A stretch of DNA of 64,000 bases from Amyloporia xantha (Eukaryota; Basidiomycota; Agaricomycetes; Polyporales; Adustoporiaceae), in contig JAYKKR010000024.1 in NCBI GenBank assembly GCA_036971615.1, forward strand, positions 186,001-250,000. Reading direction: 5' to 3'. Below the pieces are notes generated by a model. It ran no database searches. It was not told where the DNA came from and saw only the letters and a program-made list of their open reading frames with translations. Shown here piece by piece: positions 47,942-60,362 of the stretch. A program made the position numbers and the translations under genes. The first letter of the stretch is position 1, and every line of letters starts with the position of its first letter.

Positions 47942-49009
47942 TCAGACAGCGAGACCCATCGCCCGCGCTCCTGCACCAATGGCGCCTTCCCATCCCACGA
48001 ATCGCTCCCTGCTCGTGTTCTCCGACTCGACGAACATCTCTTCGTCCATCCACGACCGGATGCCCTTTGACCGTGCCCACACCGTGATGAACAATATCCG
48101 CTTCAGCTTCCGGTTCAGGAAGAACCAATGCGTGCTCCAGAGCAGCGCGCCCCGGCGCTTCATCCGGATATGCACAGGCGACGACATTCGCGGTGGCATG
48201 TCGTCCGAGTCGCCGCTCGACGCGGTGCGGCCACTCATCGCGCTCGACCGGCGAGGCATTTCGTCCACGTCGTAATCGTCAAAAGGGAAGGTCAGCTCCT
48301 CGTCGTCCTCAGACGAATTCTCGTCGCCGATGGACGCCACGTCGTCTTCGTCGTCCTCGTAGTCGTTCGCGTGCGGGTCGAACTCGATGTCCGGCGTGTA
48401 CGAGTAGACCTCGCACTCGGACAGGCCGATCACGTCGTCCAGGATGCGGAAGAGCGTGGGGTGCGTGCCGGACACGACTTTGGGGGGCGCTTGGGGGCTG
48501 GGCTTGATGAAGTCCATGGGGGAGGACGACGTGGGTATGGACGACGGGAAGAAGTCGGACGACGTGGGTGGGTATGCGGAGTACGTCCGTGGGGCTTGCA
48601 TGCCTGCGCGGTGCGGCGAGAGGAGAGTGGTGCTAAGCGCTGTGAGCACGCTGGCACCGTTCTCCTCCCGGCTGAAGTGCCATGGCCGGACGTCAGAAAA
48701 TTCGTGGTCAGGAAATGCGACGTTGAGAGTGGCTATGAGGAGGTAGAGGGTCTTGCGCGAACTCTGGTCTTTGATGGGGCCGAAAGGGGTGATTTCTGGC
48801 TCGCGCTCGAGTGCTATGAAGGATGGTACGGGTGGCGAGTTGGAGACCTCGTCGTTATATGCGCTCTCCAATGAGCGAAAGAGCTTCTTGTCGCGCTTGA
48901 TGTTCTTACAGCTGTAAGCTTCTATGCGAGTGTGCACTGAACATTCTGGGCCTTCGTGGATGAGCGCCTGGGCGAGGCGCGAGAGCTCTGGGATTTCGAT
49001 GTACTTCAT
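47942..49009 (-). CDS. MAF1: MAF1, repressor of RNA polymerase III
   Basis: One uninterrupted 355-codon frame. MKYIEIPELSRLAQALIHEG opens conserved box A, with TRIEAYSCKNIKRDKKLFRS and SSRKTLYLLIATLNVAFPDH EFS. A variable Ser/Pro-rich linker follows. ECEVYSYTPDIEFDPHANDY is box B with acidic tracts, and ALLWSTHWFFLNRKLKRILF is box C. An Ala/Gly-rich tail ends MGLAV. These boxes identify MAF1, which binds Pol III and Brf1 and shuts down tRNA and 5S transcription when TORC1 or PKA signalling falls. It shuttles between nucleus and cytoplasm under phosphorylation, and the Ser-rich linker here would be the place for that. It is among the few intronless genes in this window. Confidence 0.92.
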   Translation of the reverse strand: MKYIEIPELSRLAQALIHEGPECSVHTRIEAYSCKNIKRDKKLFRSLESAYNDEVSNSPPVPSFIALEREPEITPFGPIKDQSSRKTLYLLIATLNVAFPDHEFSDVRPWHFSREENGASVLTALSTTLLSPHRAGMQAPRTYSAYPPTSSDFFPSSIPTSSSPMDFIKPSPQAPPKVVSGTHPTLFRILDDVIGLSECEVYSYTPDIEFDPHANDYEDDEDDVASIGDENSSEDDEELTFPFDDYDVDEMPRRSSAMSGRTASSGDSDDMPPRMSSPVHIRMKRRGALLWSTHWFFLNRKLKRILFITVWARSKGIRSWMDEEMFVESENTSRERFVGWEGAIGAGARAMGLAV

Positions 49010-49710
49010 AATGGGTTCGGCGGTAGAATGAAATAGCGTTGAATGGATTCAATGGAGGGTCCAATGTCGTCGTAGCAAGAGGTCGTTATCAAATGTGACG
49101 GTCGTGGTTGTGTGTCCAGCTGACAGTAGGACGCGGGAGGCGATGATAAGGGAGAGCGGGGCGCCCGTACCTCGGGCAAACTGCGAACAAACATGACGTT
49201 CGCTTGCCTCTTTCAAACCCCATCACGCACGTTCTCGGGCAGACCATCTTGCAATGGGCCCTACACCATACTCGTGGCTTTCACTCTGCCGTCTCTCTCA
49301 CGAATGCGGAGAAAGGAGTATCCAGTGTGCCAGTAACGAATCAAAGTCGAACATTCGTGTCTACCAGCGTTCCCAATTCGCTATCGCATTCCCCCTTTTG
49401 TTCTCTCCACACTCCCGAAATACCGACCGGGGATCCTTGTATCATCATTGGCATAGCATGTGTCGTTACAGGCAGCTTTGCATCGAGGTAATTATATATA
49501 CATACACATTCCAGCAAGCACATGCTGCGAAGCAGCTACAGACACAGACTACTATACAACCCTGGCCCAATGCCATTGACAACTTGACACGGTAGATGAT
49601 CGCCAGTCATATACGTATGTACAGACTTCTCGTCCTTCTTGTCCGAACCCAGTGGCACTGCATGATGTTACACATCACCGATTTGTGAGATCTGTTCAGT
49701 GATAGTCGCG
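49010..49710. other. Intergenic stretch without a recognisable gene
   Basis: The MAF1 promoter at the left and the 3' flank of the DUF6533 gene at the right. Small open frames at 49204-49595 have no motif. Confidence 0.4.
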
Positions 49711-51284
49711 TTACACGGTATGTATTTGAGCGCCCATATCTGCCAGTTCTATGAAATCTGTATCGATTTCTACCCTTTCGCTGTCCTCTGTATCATCGCT
49801 GGTTTCCCTTGATGATCCACGTCGGTAGCTCACAGTACTCATCGTTGCGGAGTATGATCCATGATGAAGTGGAGCACCCAGGTCGCCAACCACGCTTGCG
49901 GCGATGCCTATAGTCTGCATGCGATAGATGTGTCTAAGATTTAGCAAGAATCTCGAGATAAGAATTGAGGATATCCTGAGTACTGTCAGTCGCGAGCGAG
50001 AGATTTCATGTGATGACAGTGCTCACGGAGCGATAAAAATTGCGGTGAAATCGGTGAGGACCTGAGTTCATGATCAGTCCTGAGTGTTTACGCGCTGCGA
50101 ATTATGCTAGACTCACCCCAGCAACAGACTTGACAGAAATTTGCAGAATGTTAAGTATCAGAAGTAAGCTGTGTGGAACGGTAGCACGACATCAGTGGAC
50201 GTCGACTTGAGAGTGTTGGGGGACCGTACATAAAATACACAGTACCTGAATGAGGTCGAATTAGCAAACATGGAGGTAACAATGGTCGTTCAAACAGCAT
50301 GCATACCATCTCTGGCCAGCAAAGTCGTCAGTGATGTTTTTACATCGGCCTCTGAAGTAGCCTTTCTCGTTTTATAGGTATGGATCCATGTCACCAGGAC
50401 AACAATAACGTCTGAAGCAATGGCACATATCCGACTTGCTATAATTACTACGTGAACGATGTCAGTAACGCTGCAGCCTGATCAAAGCAGAAAGAAAACA
50501 CACATCTTTTTGTCAAAAATATCAATGACAGACACTACTACTAGGAATTGTAAGACGTACTGATTATAGATGGTAGAGGTATAATACTCGTTGTAGTTAC
50601 AGACAGGGAGGGTATTGATGATAATCACGTAGGCATACGATGTCCTTGCAAGGAAATACTGACAATAGTTATTCAGCGATGCACCTCTGGCACTGCAGAA
50701 ACTGACTTACGGTGCTAGCTGCTGCAGGCAATAGGCCCAGTATCAAAGTGACGATGGCAGGGGACCATGCAAACCCACTGATCGCATATGTCCGAAGGGT
50801 TGAGAACACTGAGATCGAGATACATAATCCAAATCGCATCAAAATATCGAGCCTGAATTCACCTGCCGAGACAGCATACAGCGAAATATTTACAACCTCG
50901 TATAAGAGGATGGTGGCTTCACAGCTGTCAGAGAATGTGTGCATGAGACAATGGATCAGAGACCGTAAGCAGAGAAGCAGAGACGGACCTCTGCAAATGA
51001 AGATGGCAGGACTGAGGAGATTATGATTGTACAGAAACCGCTCAGACTCACGAGGGGGGTATCCCAAAGACCCGTCTGCAGCATGATCGCGACACCGAGG
51101 GCCAACACGAGATAACGGTTGAGAAGGAAAATGACTGCTGCGCCCGTAACTTTGCGACTCCAGACTAGCTGGACCTCGTCAGAGAACGTGACCATGTGTT
51201 CGTGAAAAATGAGGGCTACGTGATTTAATGTCAGCACAAGACATCGGCGATTACTGCGTCTGAATTCTTACTGCTGGCTGCCAT
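49711..51284 (-). CDS. DUF6533-family seven-helix membrane protein
   Basis: Starts MAASSKNSDA and crosses a short intron to ALIFHEHMVTFSDEVQLVWS RKVTGAAVIFLLNRYL, the DUF6533 signature. It continues with CEATILLYEVVNISLYAVSA joined to VFSTLRTYAISGFAWSPAIV TLILGLLPAAAS, a poorly conserved exon or exons near 50560-50700, RICAIASDVIVVLVTWIHTY KTRKATSEADVKTSLTTLLA RDG, LLILNILQISVKSVAG and SRFLLNLRHIYRMQT. The tail is Ser/Glu-rich and ends MGAQIHTV. About eight introns are required, so some edges are uncertain. The family is large and specific to mushrooms. It is thought to be receptor-like from its seven helices, but no ligand or role is established. Confidence 0.78.
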
Positions 51285-53426
51285 TTGGCAACAAGTGTTG
51301 GTAAAGCTGGTGGTCGATATTATTGAGTAGAAGAAGTTGCATAAACATTTCAAATGGAACTCACGTCAGTCGGAGGGCAAGAATGTCCGCATTCGTGACC
51401 GATGTCCCGGCAGCTGACATTCGAGTGGGTTCGTGAGGAGGCTCTTTTCCAAGGGGACAAGCGGGAGACTGCAACCGCAGTCAGAGGCGTCAAATTATTA
51501 TCTTCCACTTTGTGTATAGGTGAGCGCGCGAGCATCCGATCCGAAAACTTGAAGCCTAATGGTGTCGGCGCCGCAGTAAGCAGTTCAAGACACAGGCCCG
51601 CTGTATGAGCATCCGTTTCCAAGGCTTATATGTGGTCGAGAGGTGATGTCCACTTTAGTCTAGTCGAAGCCACCGTCGTTAGATCGCCATCGGCACCTCG
51701 TACTAAGATAGACTAAGATGCGCTTCGGATGCCGAGTGCTGCACTAGTAGTGATCGCCGTCGGCGGAGTAGACGAACGTCCGGGCTGCATGTGGGCGTTC
51801 CACAAACTGCTATTTGAAGAAATGTAAGTACACCTCGCTGGCCTGGAACACAGGCTATATTACCGCTAATGAGTAGGCCATCACCTCTACGATATCCGCC
51901 TTGTCAACGAGAGAGGGGCCAACACGCGTGTTCCACTTGGCCAATACAGTCGTATCCGAGTCCTCGTGTGCAAGTTCCATCAGACCTCAACTATGCAGCG
52001 ATAACAGAGGTGGCTTCATGCGTGTAAGTATTGTGTTACATAAGTTTAAGTTTGAACCCGGTCTGAAATTCGCTTGCTGTGCAGTATGCACAGAGCGCGC
52101 AACTGTGTACCATATATGTCATGATCTCCTGGATCGTCCTAATCGGATGAAGATGTTCGCATCAACACAGCATATGCATCATGGGACGAACAATGTTGAC
52201 AGAACCAACGCTCACATACCAAGAGAAGGGGCACAAGCGCCTTTAGACTTTTGCCAAGGCGGGGCGCATAATTGGCGTCTCTTGAAAAGTTGAGACGGAT
52301 TGTAATTGACCGCCGAGCGACGCATTACTAAGCGGCGAGTGGCGATCTAACAAGGTTCAGCCAAAATGACATCCTACTCATTCATATTAATGTGACAGGT
52401 GACGTGCCCCAGGCTAGTAGTATGTAAGTACAAGTCCTTTGGCATCGCTATTCAACGGTTCGCATCTCAGGGTTGCAAGTGATTCCAGTCATCTCAAATC
52501 ATGTTCCTGTTTCACGTTGTCTGTCTTGTGATGACTCGTCGTCTATGCAGGCGGTTGTAACAGCTTGCTCCGTTGTTCGGCGTTCAAGGTATGGGTCCAA
52601 ATATGATATCGCCTCGACGCCTCGACGAAGGACATCGCATCTTGATGCGTAGCGAGCAGTCGCGGAATACAGCAGTACCGTGAGTACATTTTCCATGCAT
52701 GGAGATGCCGGAAGCCTGTCTGTCCTGTGCACGAGTCAAGTGGCTTGCTTTTCATTGTAAGCATATCACTAGACTACTACTATCTGATGTTGCTTGCTCC
52801 CTGATATATTCATTTACTGCCTTATCCTGATCGTGGGCCTTTCTAGCTTACGACACTGACAACGTAATATTCTCAGGTACTTTGCACTGGCATCAATTCA
52901 TCAATATCAATTTAGAGAGACGGGCGCATTATCGCCAGCTGCTTAATATGATGGCAGTCCAGTCAGTGTTGTAATTTAATACCTCTTGTGGGACATCGAG
53001 AACGAATTAAATTATTTCAGTCGGTTCCGAGCCACATAGTCGACTGACTCTTCAAGCTTGGAAGCTCGATGGGTAATAATGCCATCATATTGTTTACGTA
53101 CATTGATTGTGCCTACCACGGCCACAATGAATGGGATGCGAGACACTCAAAGCGACAAGAGTCACTGGCTCGCATTTGCAGTTCATGTGAACCCTGGTGT
53201 CGCAACGGTCAGAAAGGCACGTCTAGGCTGTGCGACTAAGTGGAGCACTGACGGGTGTGTCTACAAGTCGTAAGGCAAGAACCATGATGTCTGTCTGTCT
53301 TCTTGTATTTTGACATACAGGTATCCCAGTGCTGCTGCAGTGGCCAAGTAAGCTGGCACGAAAGAACGCACAGTAAAGTGTGTATTGTACACATACAGCG
53401 ACATTGTACACTTGATTTGTTCTACT
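51285..53426. other. About 2.1 kb without a recognisable gene
   Basis: Frames at 51350-51622 (minus), 51901-52293 (plus) and 52499-52764 (minus) have no family motif or plausible exon chain. I found no inverted or direct repeats indicating a mobile element. Confidence 0.4.
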
Positions 53427-54467
53427 CTACAAGGACTTCTCAAATGCGATCAGCTCATCCAGCTTCTGTGTGCTTGTCGGCGTGACGGCTGCGGCACTCA
53501 GAGGACCGCGCACGTTAGTGTTTCCATACCCGAAGCTCTTGGAGACTACCGCTTTAATCCCTCCGATACTGCCGAGCTTCCCTAGCTCCCAGTCAGCATG
53601 TCCCAGCAGCGCCTGTATCTTCTCAGCCTCCTCAATCTTTCCGGACTTGTAAAGCCTGTACACTTCCATATGTGCCTTGGGTGCGACATTCGGGAGTGCA
53701 CCGATCAGGCCTGCACTCCCTGATACGAGGCCTTGCAAGAAGACGTCCGACACTCCAGGGAATGTGGCAAACTTCGATGCGGGCACAGACGACGTCAAGC
53801 GATGGAGCTTCCCGATCGTACCGCAGGACAATTTGGTGCCGACGATGTTTGGATGTAACGCGAGCGCACCGATGATGTCGGAGTCGAGGTTGAGACCTGC
53901 AGTGACGACAGGGAAATTGTACACCATGGTCGGAATGGGCGATGCATCGGCGACCTATCCAATGTGAGCGGACAGTCCGTAAAATAAATAATGGCAGACA
54001 TACATCTCGGTGGAATTTGAGGATCTTCTCCGGCGTCATCTGGTTAGGCCACACCGAGGGAGTCAAGACGAGACAATAGGCCGCGCCTGCTTCTGCAGCG
54101 TCTGCGCAAAGCTTCTTCGTCTCCCGCGTCGACTGTGCCCCTGTGCCAGCAATCACGACTACGTTCTCAAACCCATTCTCATTGAGCGTCTGCCTCGTGA
54201 GCTTGATCGCCTCCTTCCGCTCGTCATGCGAGAGGTGCTGGGCCTCACCATTGCTGCCTTGCACGAGGATTCCGGTTACGCCGCCCTTACGAAAGTGGAT
54301 TGAATTGGATGGAACGGATCAGAGGATCAAACAAAATATCATACCTTGGCCAATCGCAGGACGTGCGCTTTGATGGCGGGGATATCGAGATCCTCGTTCT
54401 CGTCGAAGAACAGGACCGCTGGGACGTAGACACCAGACGGAGGAGGCGTGCTGTTGGGGAGAGACAT
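53427..54467 (-). CDS. DapA-family (dihydrodipicolinate synthase/N-acetylneuraminate lyase) aldolase
   Basis: Starts MSLPNSTPPPSGVYVPAVLF FDENEDLDIPAIKAHVLRLA K. An intron leads to GGVTGILVQGSNGEAQHLSH DERKEAI, VVVIAGTGAQSTRETKKL and AYCLVLTPSVWPNQMTPEKI. A second intron leads to TMVYNFPVVTAGLNLDSDII, IVGTKLSCGTIGKLHRL, FPGVSDVFLQGLVSGSAGLI GALPNVAPKA and the end ELIAFEKSL. The (beta/alpha)8 lyase family signature is clear. The Tyr of VYNFP and the Schiff-base Lys of GTKLS are present. Fungi do not make lysine by the DapA route, so a 4-hydroxy-2-oxoglutarate aldolase, L-KDR/2-keto-3-deoxy-sugar aldolase or similar catabolic lyase is more likely. The substrate cannot be told from sequence alone. 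Confidence 0.87.
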
Positions 54468-55009
54468 TGCAGCTAGTTCCTCGATTGTGGAGGGAAATTG
54501 CTGGCTATATATCGCCTTGTATCTCATCGCGATAGAGAAAACATACGGAGACCAGATAGTCCGCCGGCTTGCCGACCATTCCGTCCTGTGTAAAGTCTGA
54601 GGATTAGCCTTGATCATGGGACAATATCCCTGGGTAAAGATGTCCTGACACAACATCTTAGAAGATGCCCTCTGTACTTTGTTCAACGTTCTTCCTATAG
54701 ATGAATTCATGCTGTGGCCCAAGCCTTTCTTAACTCGGAGGTGGCAGTCACGATTCACGAACGCTTTCACTTTATTTACCGAGCGATCAAGAGTTTCGAC
54801 TACCATTTTTGGCAGGCATCGGGCTTAGTCATCTGCCGCATCTGCAATACGCGCACCACGGCAGACTCCAGAGGCATGCATTGCTCTCCCTTTGACCATC
54901 GTGTCTGGAACTCGTCGCTCTCTTTCTAGGGCAGAATCTCTGTCAAGGCCGCATTCGAGGTCTACCATAAAGATTCATTTGAGGCGACGGCCTGAGGCCT
55001 GCGTTCTCC
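54468..55009. promoter_or_regulatory. Divergent promoter region of the DapA-family gene and MGM1
   Basis: 541 bp between two start codons on opposite strands. Open frames here are short and motif-free. No TATA box stands out. Confidence 0.4.
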
Positions 55010-58000
55010 ATGTACTCTACCCTACGCCGTCGACTCTCATCTGCGCTTTCACTGAATAAGACTGTCGCTTACGGCCTCAAGACAACCTCTAGAACGCGTT
55101 CAGATGCTTCGCGCCCCGTTCATAAGCAATTCTCCACGTTCTTGACATCAGGTCACCTCCGTTCTCGACCTCGCTATGCCTCGTCTCCGAATGCCCTGCG
55201 ACATGTCCATGTACGCGCGCTTTCCTACTCTTCTATCCCTCGGTTCGTCCTCCGAGCGTTCCGTGTACCGATTGCCACCGCCACTGTAGGCGCTGGAGGA
55301 CTGACATACGCGAATTATAAGTTTGAAGGTGAGGTTCGAAGAAACGCATCATATAGACATGAAATGAATGACAATGCGTGCCATGCTAACAGAATTCAGG
55401 AAGCAGTCTTCAGATTGGATCTCTTCGGTCCAAGATACTGCTACTGACCTGCTTGACTCTGCTTCCGGAGCGTTCAAATCCGTATCGTCTCGGGTTTCGG
55501 AAGTCAAGCTACCCGAGGTCAAGCTACCAGAGTTCGAAACGCCTCAATTCCTGAAGGACCTTTTCGCGTCAGAGGACAAGGAAGGTGAGAGCGGTGGCGG
55601 TGGCGGAGGGCCAAGAGGATCGGGTAAGAGGCATCCGGACGGCGATGATACAACGGCGTTGGCTATGATGATGGCGGCGGCGACTCTGTCTGCCTCAGAT
55701 TCGAAAGCAAACGATGACACTGTGCCCCCGGACATGCGGCAGAACGGACTAATGCACCTAACGCGTAAGCTCATCGAAATCCGGAGTATGCTGTTGAGCA
55801 TCGACCAAAGCGATGCCCTTAAGCTCCCGAGCATCGTTGTCATCGGTAGCCAGAGCTCGGGGAAGAGTTCTGTGCTAGAGGCCATCGTGGGACATGAATT
55901 CCTCCCCAAGTAAGCCACCAAATGTTTCTGCATATATACCGATTGAGCGATATCCCTAGAGGCAACAATATGGTAACCCGCCGACCTATCGAGCTGACTC
56001 TCATTCATACACCCGGTACAAGTGAAGAGTACGGCGAGTTTCCTGCCTTGGGGCTCGGCAAAGTTACCGACTTTTCCCACATCCAACGAACCCTCACCGA
56101 TCTCAACCTCGCAGTTCCTGCTTCCGAAGCCGTCTCCAATGAACCCATCGACCTCCGGATATACAGCCCCCGCGTACCCGACCTAACACTCATTGACCTG
56201 CCGGGATACATTCAGATCGCCTCGATGGATCAACCGGAGTCGTTGAAGGAGAAGATTGCTGGTCTGTGCGAGAGATATATCCGCGAGCCAAACATTATTT
56301 TGGCAGTCTGCGCAGCCGATGTTGACCTGGCCAACTCACCTGCTCTGCGGGCGAGCCGGAAAGTTGACCCGCTGGGTCTGCGCACGATTGGAGTCATCAC
56401 GAAGATGGACTTGGTTCCTGCGGAACAAGGGGCTACAATCCTCTCCGGGAACCGATACCCCTTGCACCTTGGCTATGTCGGCGTTGTTTGCAAGCCCTCC
56501 GGCAAGAAGTCACAGAGTCAGTCGACTGCAGTTGTAGCCAAGAATGGAGAGAAGGACTACTTTGGTGCCCACCGTGATTACTTCGGCGGCGGGTCAAACC
56601 TCATGGTGGGGACGGACACCCTTCGTAGTCGACTGATGGAAGTCCTTGAGTCATCTATGGCCTCTTCTTTGCATGGTATCACAAACGCCGTGCAGCTGGA
56701 GCTCGAGGAGGCGCAGTACCAATTCAAAGTGCAGTACAATGATCGCCGGATCACTGCCGAGTCTTACGTTGCGGAGACTATGGATAAGCTCAAGGCACGC
56801 TTCAATGAATTCACGGTGCAGTTCCGCAAACCGCACATCCGTGCAAAGCTGAAGGCAATGCTCGACGACAAGGTACTCAATGTGCTCGAGCAGCTGTACT
56901 GGTCTGACAAGCGCACGCCGGAGCTCAGTGCGCTTGCCGCAGACCCCAAGATCAGGCTGGAGACTATGGAGCCGTACTGGAAGTACAAGCTCGACGCTGC
57001 GTCCTCGCTGCTCACCAAATCCGGGGTGGGCCGTGACGCAACGCTACTGGTTGCAGATGGACTTCGTGCCTTGATTGACTCTATCGCTGCTGGCGAGCCG
57101 TTCACGTTCCACCCCCGCGCCGCGGAGCGGCTCATCCAGTTTTCGCACATGATCCTACGCGATCGCATAGGCATTACGTCGGACCAGGTCGAGAACTGCA
57201 TCAAGCCGTACAAGTACGAAGTGGAGGTGGAGCCGCGCGAGTGGGAGACCGGACGGACACAGGCGGTCGAGCTGTTTGAGAAGGAGGTGGCGATGTGTGA
57301 GGACAAGCTCAAGGACATCCGGAAGAAAGTGGGCGGGAGCCGCAGGTTGAACAACCTGGTGTCGTATGTCAAAGGCTTGGAAGAGAAGGAGAGTCAGAAG
57401 AAACAGATGAGATTGAGCGGTGTTGAGGAGCCCCTTTCGAGTGACGCAGTAGACGTTCCGGAGGACTACCAGTATCCTCCAGCCCAACTGCTTGATGGTG
57501 AGTGTCCCTACGTCCTATTATACTGGGAAGTTGTCCTGAAATGCACTCTTCGTCAGCGCGACATGCGATGCTGTGCAGCGACAGACTCAGCATTCTGAAG
57601 CTGCGATTAGCTGCGCTGAAGTCGAAGCGTTGCAAAGCTGGACCTGAGAACGATGTCTTCTGTCCAGAAATCTTCCTCAATGCCGTTGCAGACAAGCTGG
57701 CGTATACGTCAACTATGTTCATCAGCATTGAACTGTTAGACCACTTCTTCTATCAGGTATGCCTGTGCTTGGATACGTGATCTGGTATGGCGCTGATGTA
57801 TGGCATGCACCTGTAGTTCCCTCGTGAGATTGACTCGAGGCTGCTCTATGACCTCGACCGGCGGGAAATCATTGAATTCGCACGAGAGAACCCTATCGTA
57901 AGGCGACATCTCGATCTGCAAGAACGCAAAGACAAATTGGAAGAGGTGAGTCTCGTCGCATAAGCCCGCTCCATCCTGGTTACTGAGGCAGCCCATCACA

Positions 58001-58097
58001 GGTTATGAAGCAACTTAACAGTTTGGCAACACTCAGACCAGACGCGCAGCCTGCTCCTCGTCGACAGCGCGGACTCTTCGGAGGAATGTTCGATTAG
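55010..58097 (+). CDS. MGM1: Mitochondrial dynamin-like GTPase MGM1 (OPA1 family)
   Basis: Starts [20 protein letters not shown], an Arg/Ser-rich mitochondrial leader, followed by a hydrophobic anchor ([18 protein letters not shown]). Then come a Lys/Glu/Pro region, a Gly run (about 55590-55610) and the GTPase. The G1 motif is [22 protein letters not shown], and after an intron [19 protein letters not shown]3 is DLPGY and G4 is VITKMDLV. The stalk follows with [40 protein letters not shown] and [16 protein letters not shown]. The C-terminal part includes [38 protein letters not shown], and the end is [11 protein letters not shown]. Mgm1 fuses inner mitochondrial membranes and keeps mtDNA and cristae. 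The gene is intact and convergent with the SCP2 gene, 145 bp between stops. Confidence 0.93.
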
Positions 58098-58242
58098 ATG
58101 TTCTCCATTCATGGATTCGGATCTTCATACTGTATTGGCCGCTTTCGTTTTCTCATATCTCATATGATATACCTCCCAACTCAACGGTAATGGGTATGGA
58201 TCCGCAAGATAAATAATGATACAGATACAACGTGACATGTAT

Positions 58243-58887
58243 CTACAACTTGGCTTTTGTCTTTGCAGCCTGGGTGAGACATGCTCAGGATAATGTGCGA
58301 AATTCGTTGTGCGGGCATAAGACATACCTTCAATACACCGTCCAGTTTGGTGGCGAACATCATGTTGCCCTTCGTCTTCAGCTTCCCAGTCATAAATGCC
58401 TTCTGCCCGTCGAGCTACAACGGGCACAACATCAGAACAGGTGCAAACGCAGGCAGGAGGTCCTCCTCTCACCTTGCCCTCCGCTAGCTGCTGGAACGTC
58501 TCATCGGACATGATGAGCGTGACGTTTGGCTTCGTCTTCGCCTCGCCCTTGTACACGGTCCCCGTCTTCTTCATGTCAATTGTCCATATCCCCTCCTTCC
58601 CCTCCGCATTCTTCACTCGCAGCTCGAAGATGCCGTTCGTCTAAGTGCCAGATTGGAATGATCAGCGTTCCGATTCGTGCGACATGGCCGATCGGGCGAG
58701 CCGAACGAGGGGGCAAGCGTACCTTCTTGATCTGCGCTGCCTTCTCCTCGTCGTTGTATCCGTCGAATACAGATGCGAGGGCGGCGAGGGTGACTGAAGA
58801 CTACGTAGTGGTGCCAGTCAGTCTCTGCCAGACGCCATATGGTTAGGGATGAGGTACCTTGAAACCGTCGACCTTGATATCGGACAT
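58243..58887 (-). CDS. Sterol carrier protein 2 (SCP2) domain protein with peroxisomal targeting signal
   Basis: About 125 residues: MSDIKVDGFK, an intron, SSVTLAALASVFDGYNDEEK AAQIKK, an intron, TNGIFELRVKNAEGKEGIWT IDMKKTGTVYKGEAKTKPNV TLIMSDETFQQLAEGK, an intron, LDGQKAFMTGKLKTKGNMMF ATKLDGVLK, an intron and AAKTKAKL. The last three residues AKL fit the PTS1 peroxisomal import signal, as expected of SCP2 proteins, which bind sterols and fatty acyl-CoA in peroxisomes. WTIDMK, the DGQKAFM segment and the KGNMM-ATKLD segment are family marks. The stop is at 58243-58245. Convergent with MGM1. Confidence 0.92.
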
Positions 58888-59070
58888 GGCGTGCACTTGC
58901 TACGGCGATGGAGAAGGAGGGATTACAGAGAGGTCAAGTCAAGGATTCAACGCCTGGAGCGTATATAAGTATGGGGAGGCGACAGGCTGGGGTTCGTCTC
59001 TCGGCAGCAAGCACTATGGTATAGATGATCGGGCAGCGTGCCGAGTTGTTCCCGATACATGTGATTTTTA

Positions 59071-59333
59071 TTGCTGGTTTCAGCGCCCAAGGCGCGGCGG
59101 CCAAACGTGTACAAATTTTGGCCTGTGGCTGTTTTTTTCTAAGGCTGCGACCGCGAAACTCGAACAACTGTAGCTCGCTCATTTCTCATTGTCTCGACCT
59201 GCTTCATAAATCAAAATTGCTCTATTTATCTGTCCGGAGGGCACCACGAAGTCCATTCGACAAAAATCCAACTCGTTTCAAAGTTGCTTTTTCGCCGTCC
59301 ACCAGCACTCAGAACGGCTCGGGCTCCTTCTAT
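59071..59333 (+). repeat. Left arm of the foldback element
   Basis: The outer part begins TTGCTGGTTTCAGCG, crosses GCGCCCAAGGCGCGGCGGCC and a run of T, and includes CGAAGTCCATTCG. It is identical to the inverted right arm over the first 245 bp except for A to G in CCATTCG/CCGTTCG. Confidence 0.88.
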
Positions 59334-60362
59334 GTGACATGAATTCATGTTCTTTTCTCTTAGGTCTGTCTTGATAGACATTCTCGAGGGCCCTGCACCA
59401 GATTGGGCCTCTACGAAAGTGTGCAGCGTTCCGAGCCGTCTTTTTCGCCACCCACCAGCACTCAGGACGGCTTTCGCTCCCGCTCCGCAACATGTTTCCT
59501 CGTTCTTTCAGCTCAGAAGAATCTTTGTTGATCCTCTCCAGTGCACCGTGTAAGATGGTAGTCACAAAATATATTTCTTGTCATTGGTACTATGTCGGAG
59601 TTGGTCAGAGCATAACATCTTGCTTCAAGGGTGATCACAGAGTTCCCTATCTGCCGAATACTGTAGCTATACTGTCGTTCATTCATCATAAATTCAATTG
59701 TATGTACAGAAAACACAAGTCATATAGGAAAGAATCAGAACAAGCAGACGAGTGTCAGCAAGCGATCATTCACCTGACAACTCACCTGCAGCACGCATTC
59801 AATCGGAATGGTACTGATTCTCCTGCGAGTCCTTAACCGAAATCTCTATTCAAGGATAAATACGACTGTAAAGACAAAATACATACCTTTCGAGGGGTGA
59901 AGCCTAATCCTCAATTGCATCCTCCAAACCGTTGACTTCAAAACAGACCTCTGCAGCCTCAAATGAACTGATTTCATTTGAGTAGAATATACAGTGCGAT
60001 AATTCATTATACAGAGACATTCAGATGAAAAAATAGCATGGATAAAGACACCGCACTCACCTCCAACCCAATCTCACACAGCCCTTGTCCACGGCGCACT
60101 TTGCGTCTGGCAACACACCAAATCTCCAGTCCTATTGAGTAATTTGAGTACCTTTTGGATGGTATGTTTCTATGTGATTGACGATCTCATCAATGAACAG
60201 CCCAGAGACGTCGCACACCTCGAGCAGTGCAGGTGAAGGTGCTCCAAGCCAAGTACAGCTTAGAAATTTGCACACTTTTATACAGGGAAATATCAGTGTG
60301 GGGCTCTCAAGAGAGTTTACCAAGGCTGTCTGAAGGCAAGCGAATGAGGGTGCGAGTTGTGG

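Noticed and set aside
48128..48874. 248-codon plus-strand frame rich in Arg and Val
   Set aside because: It is the antisense shadow of the MAF1 coding sequence.
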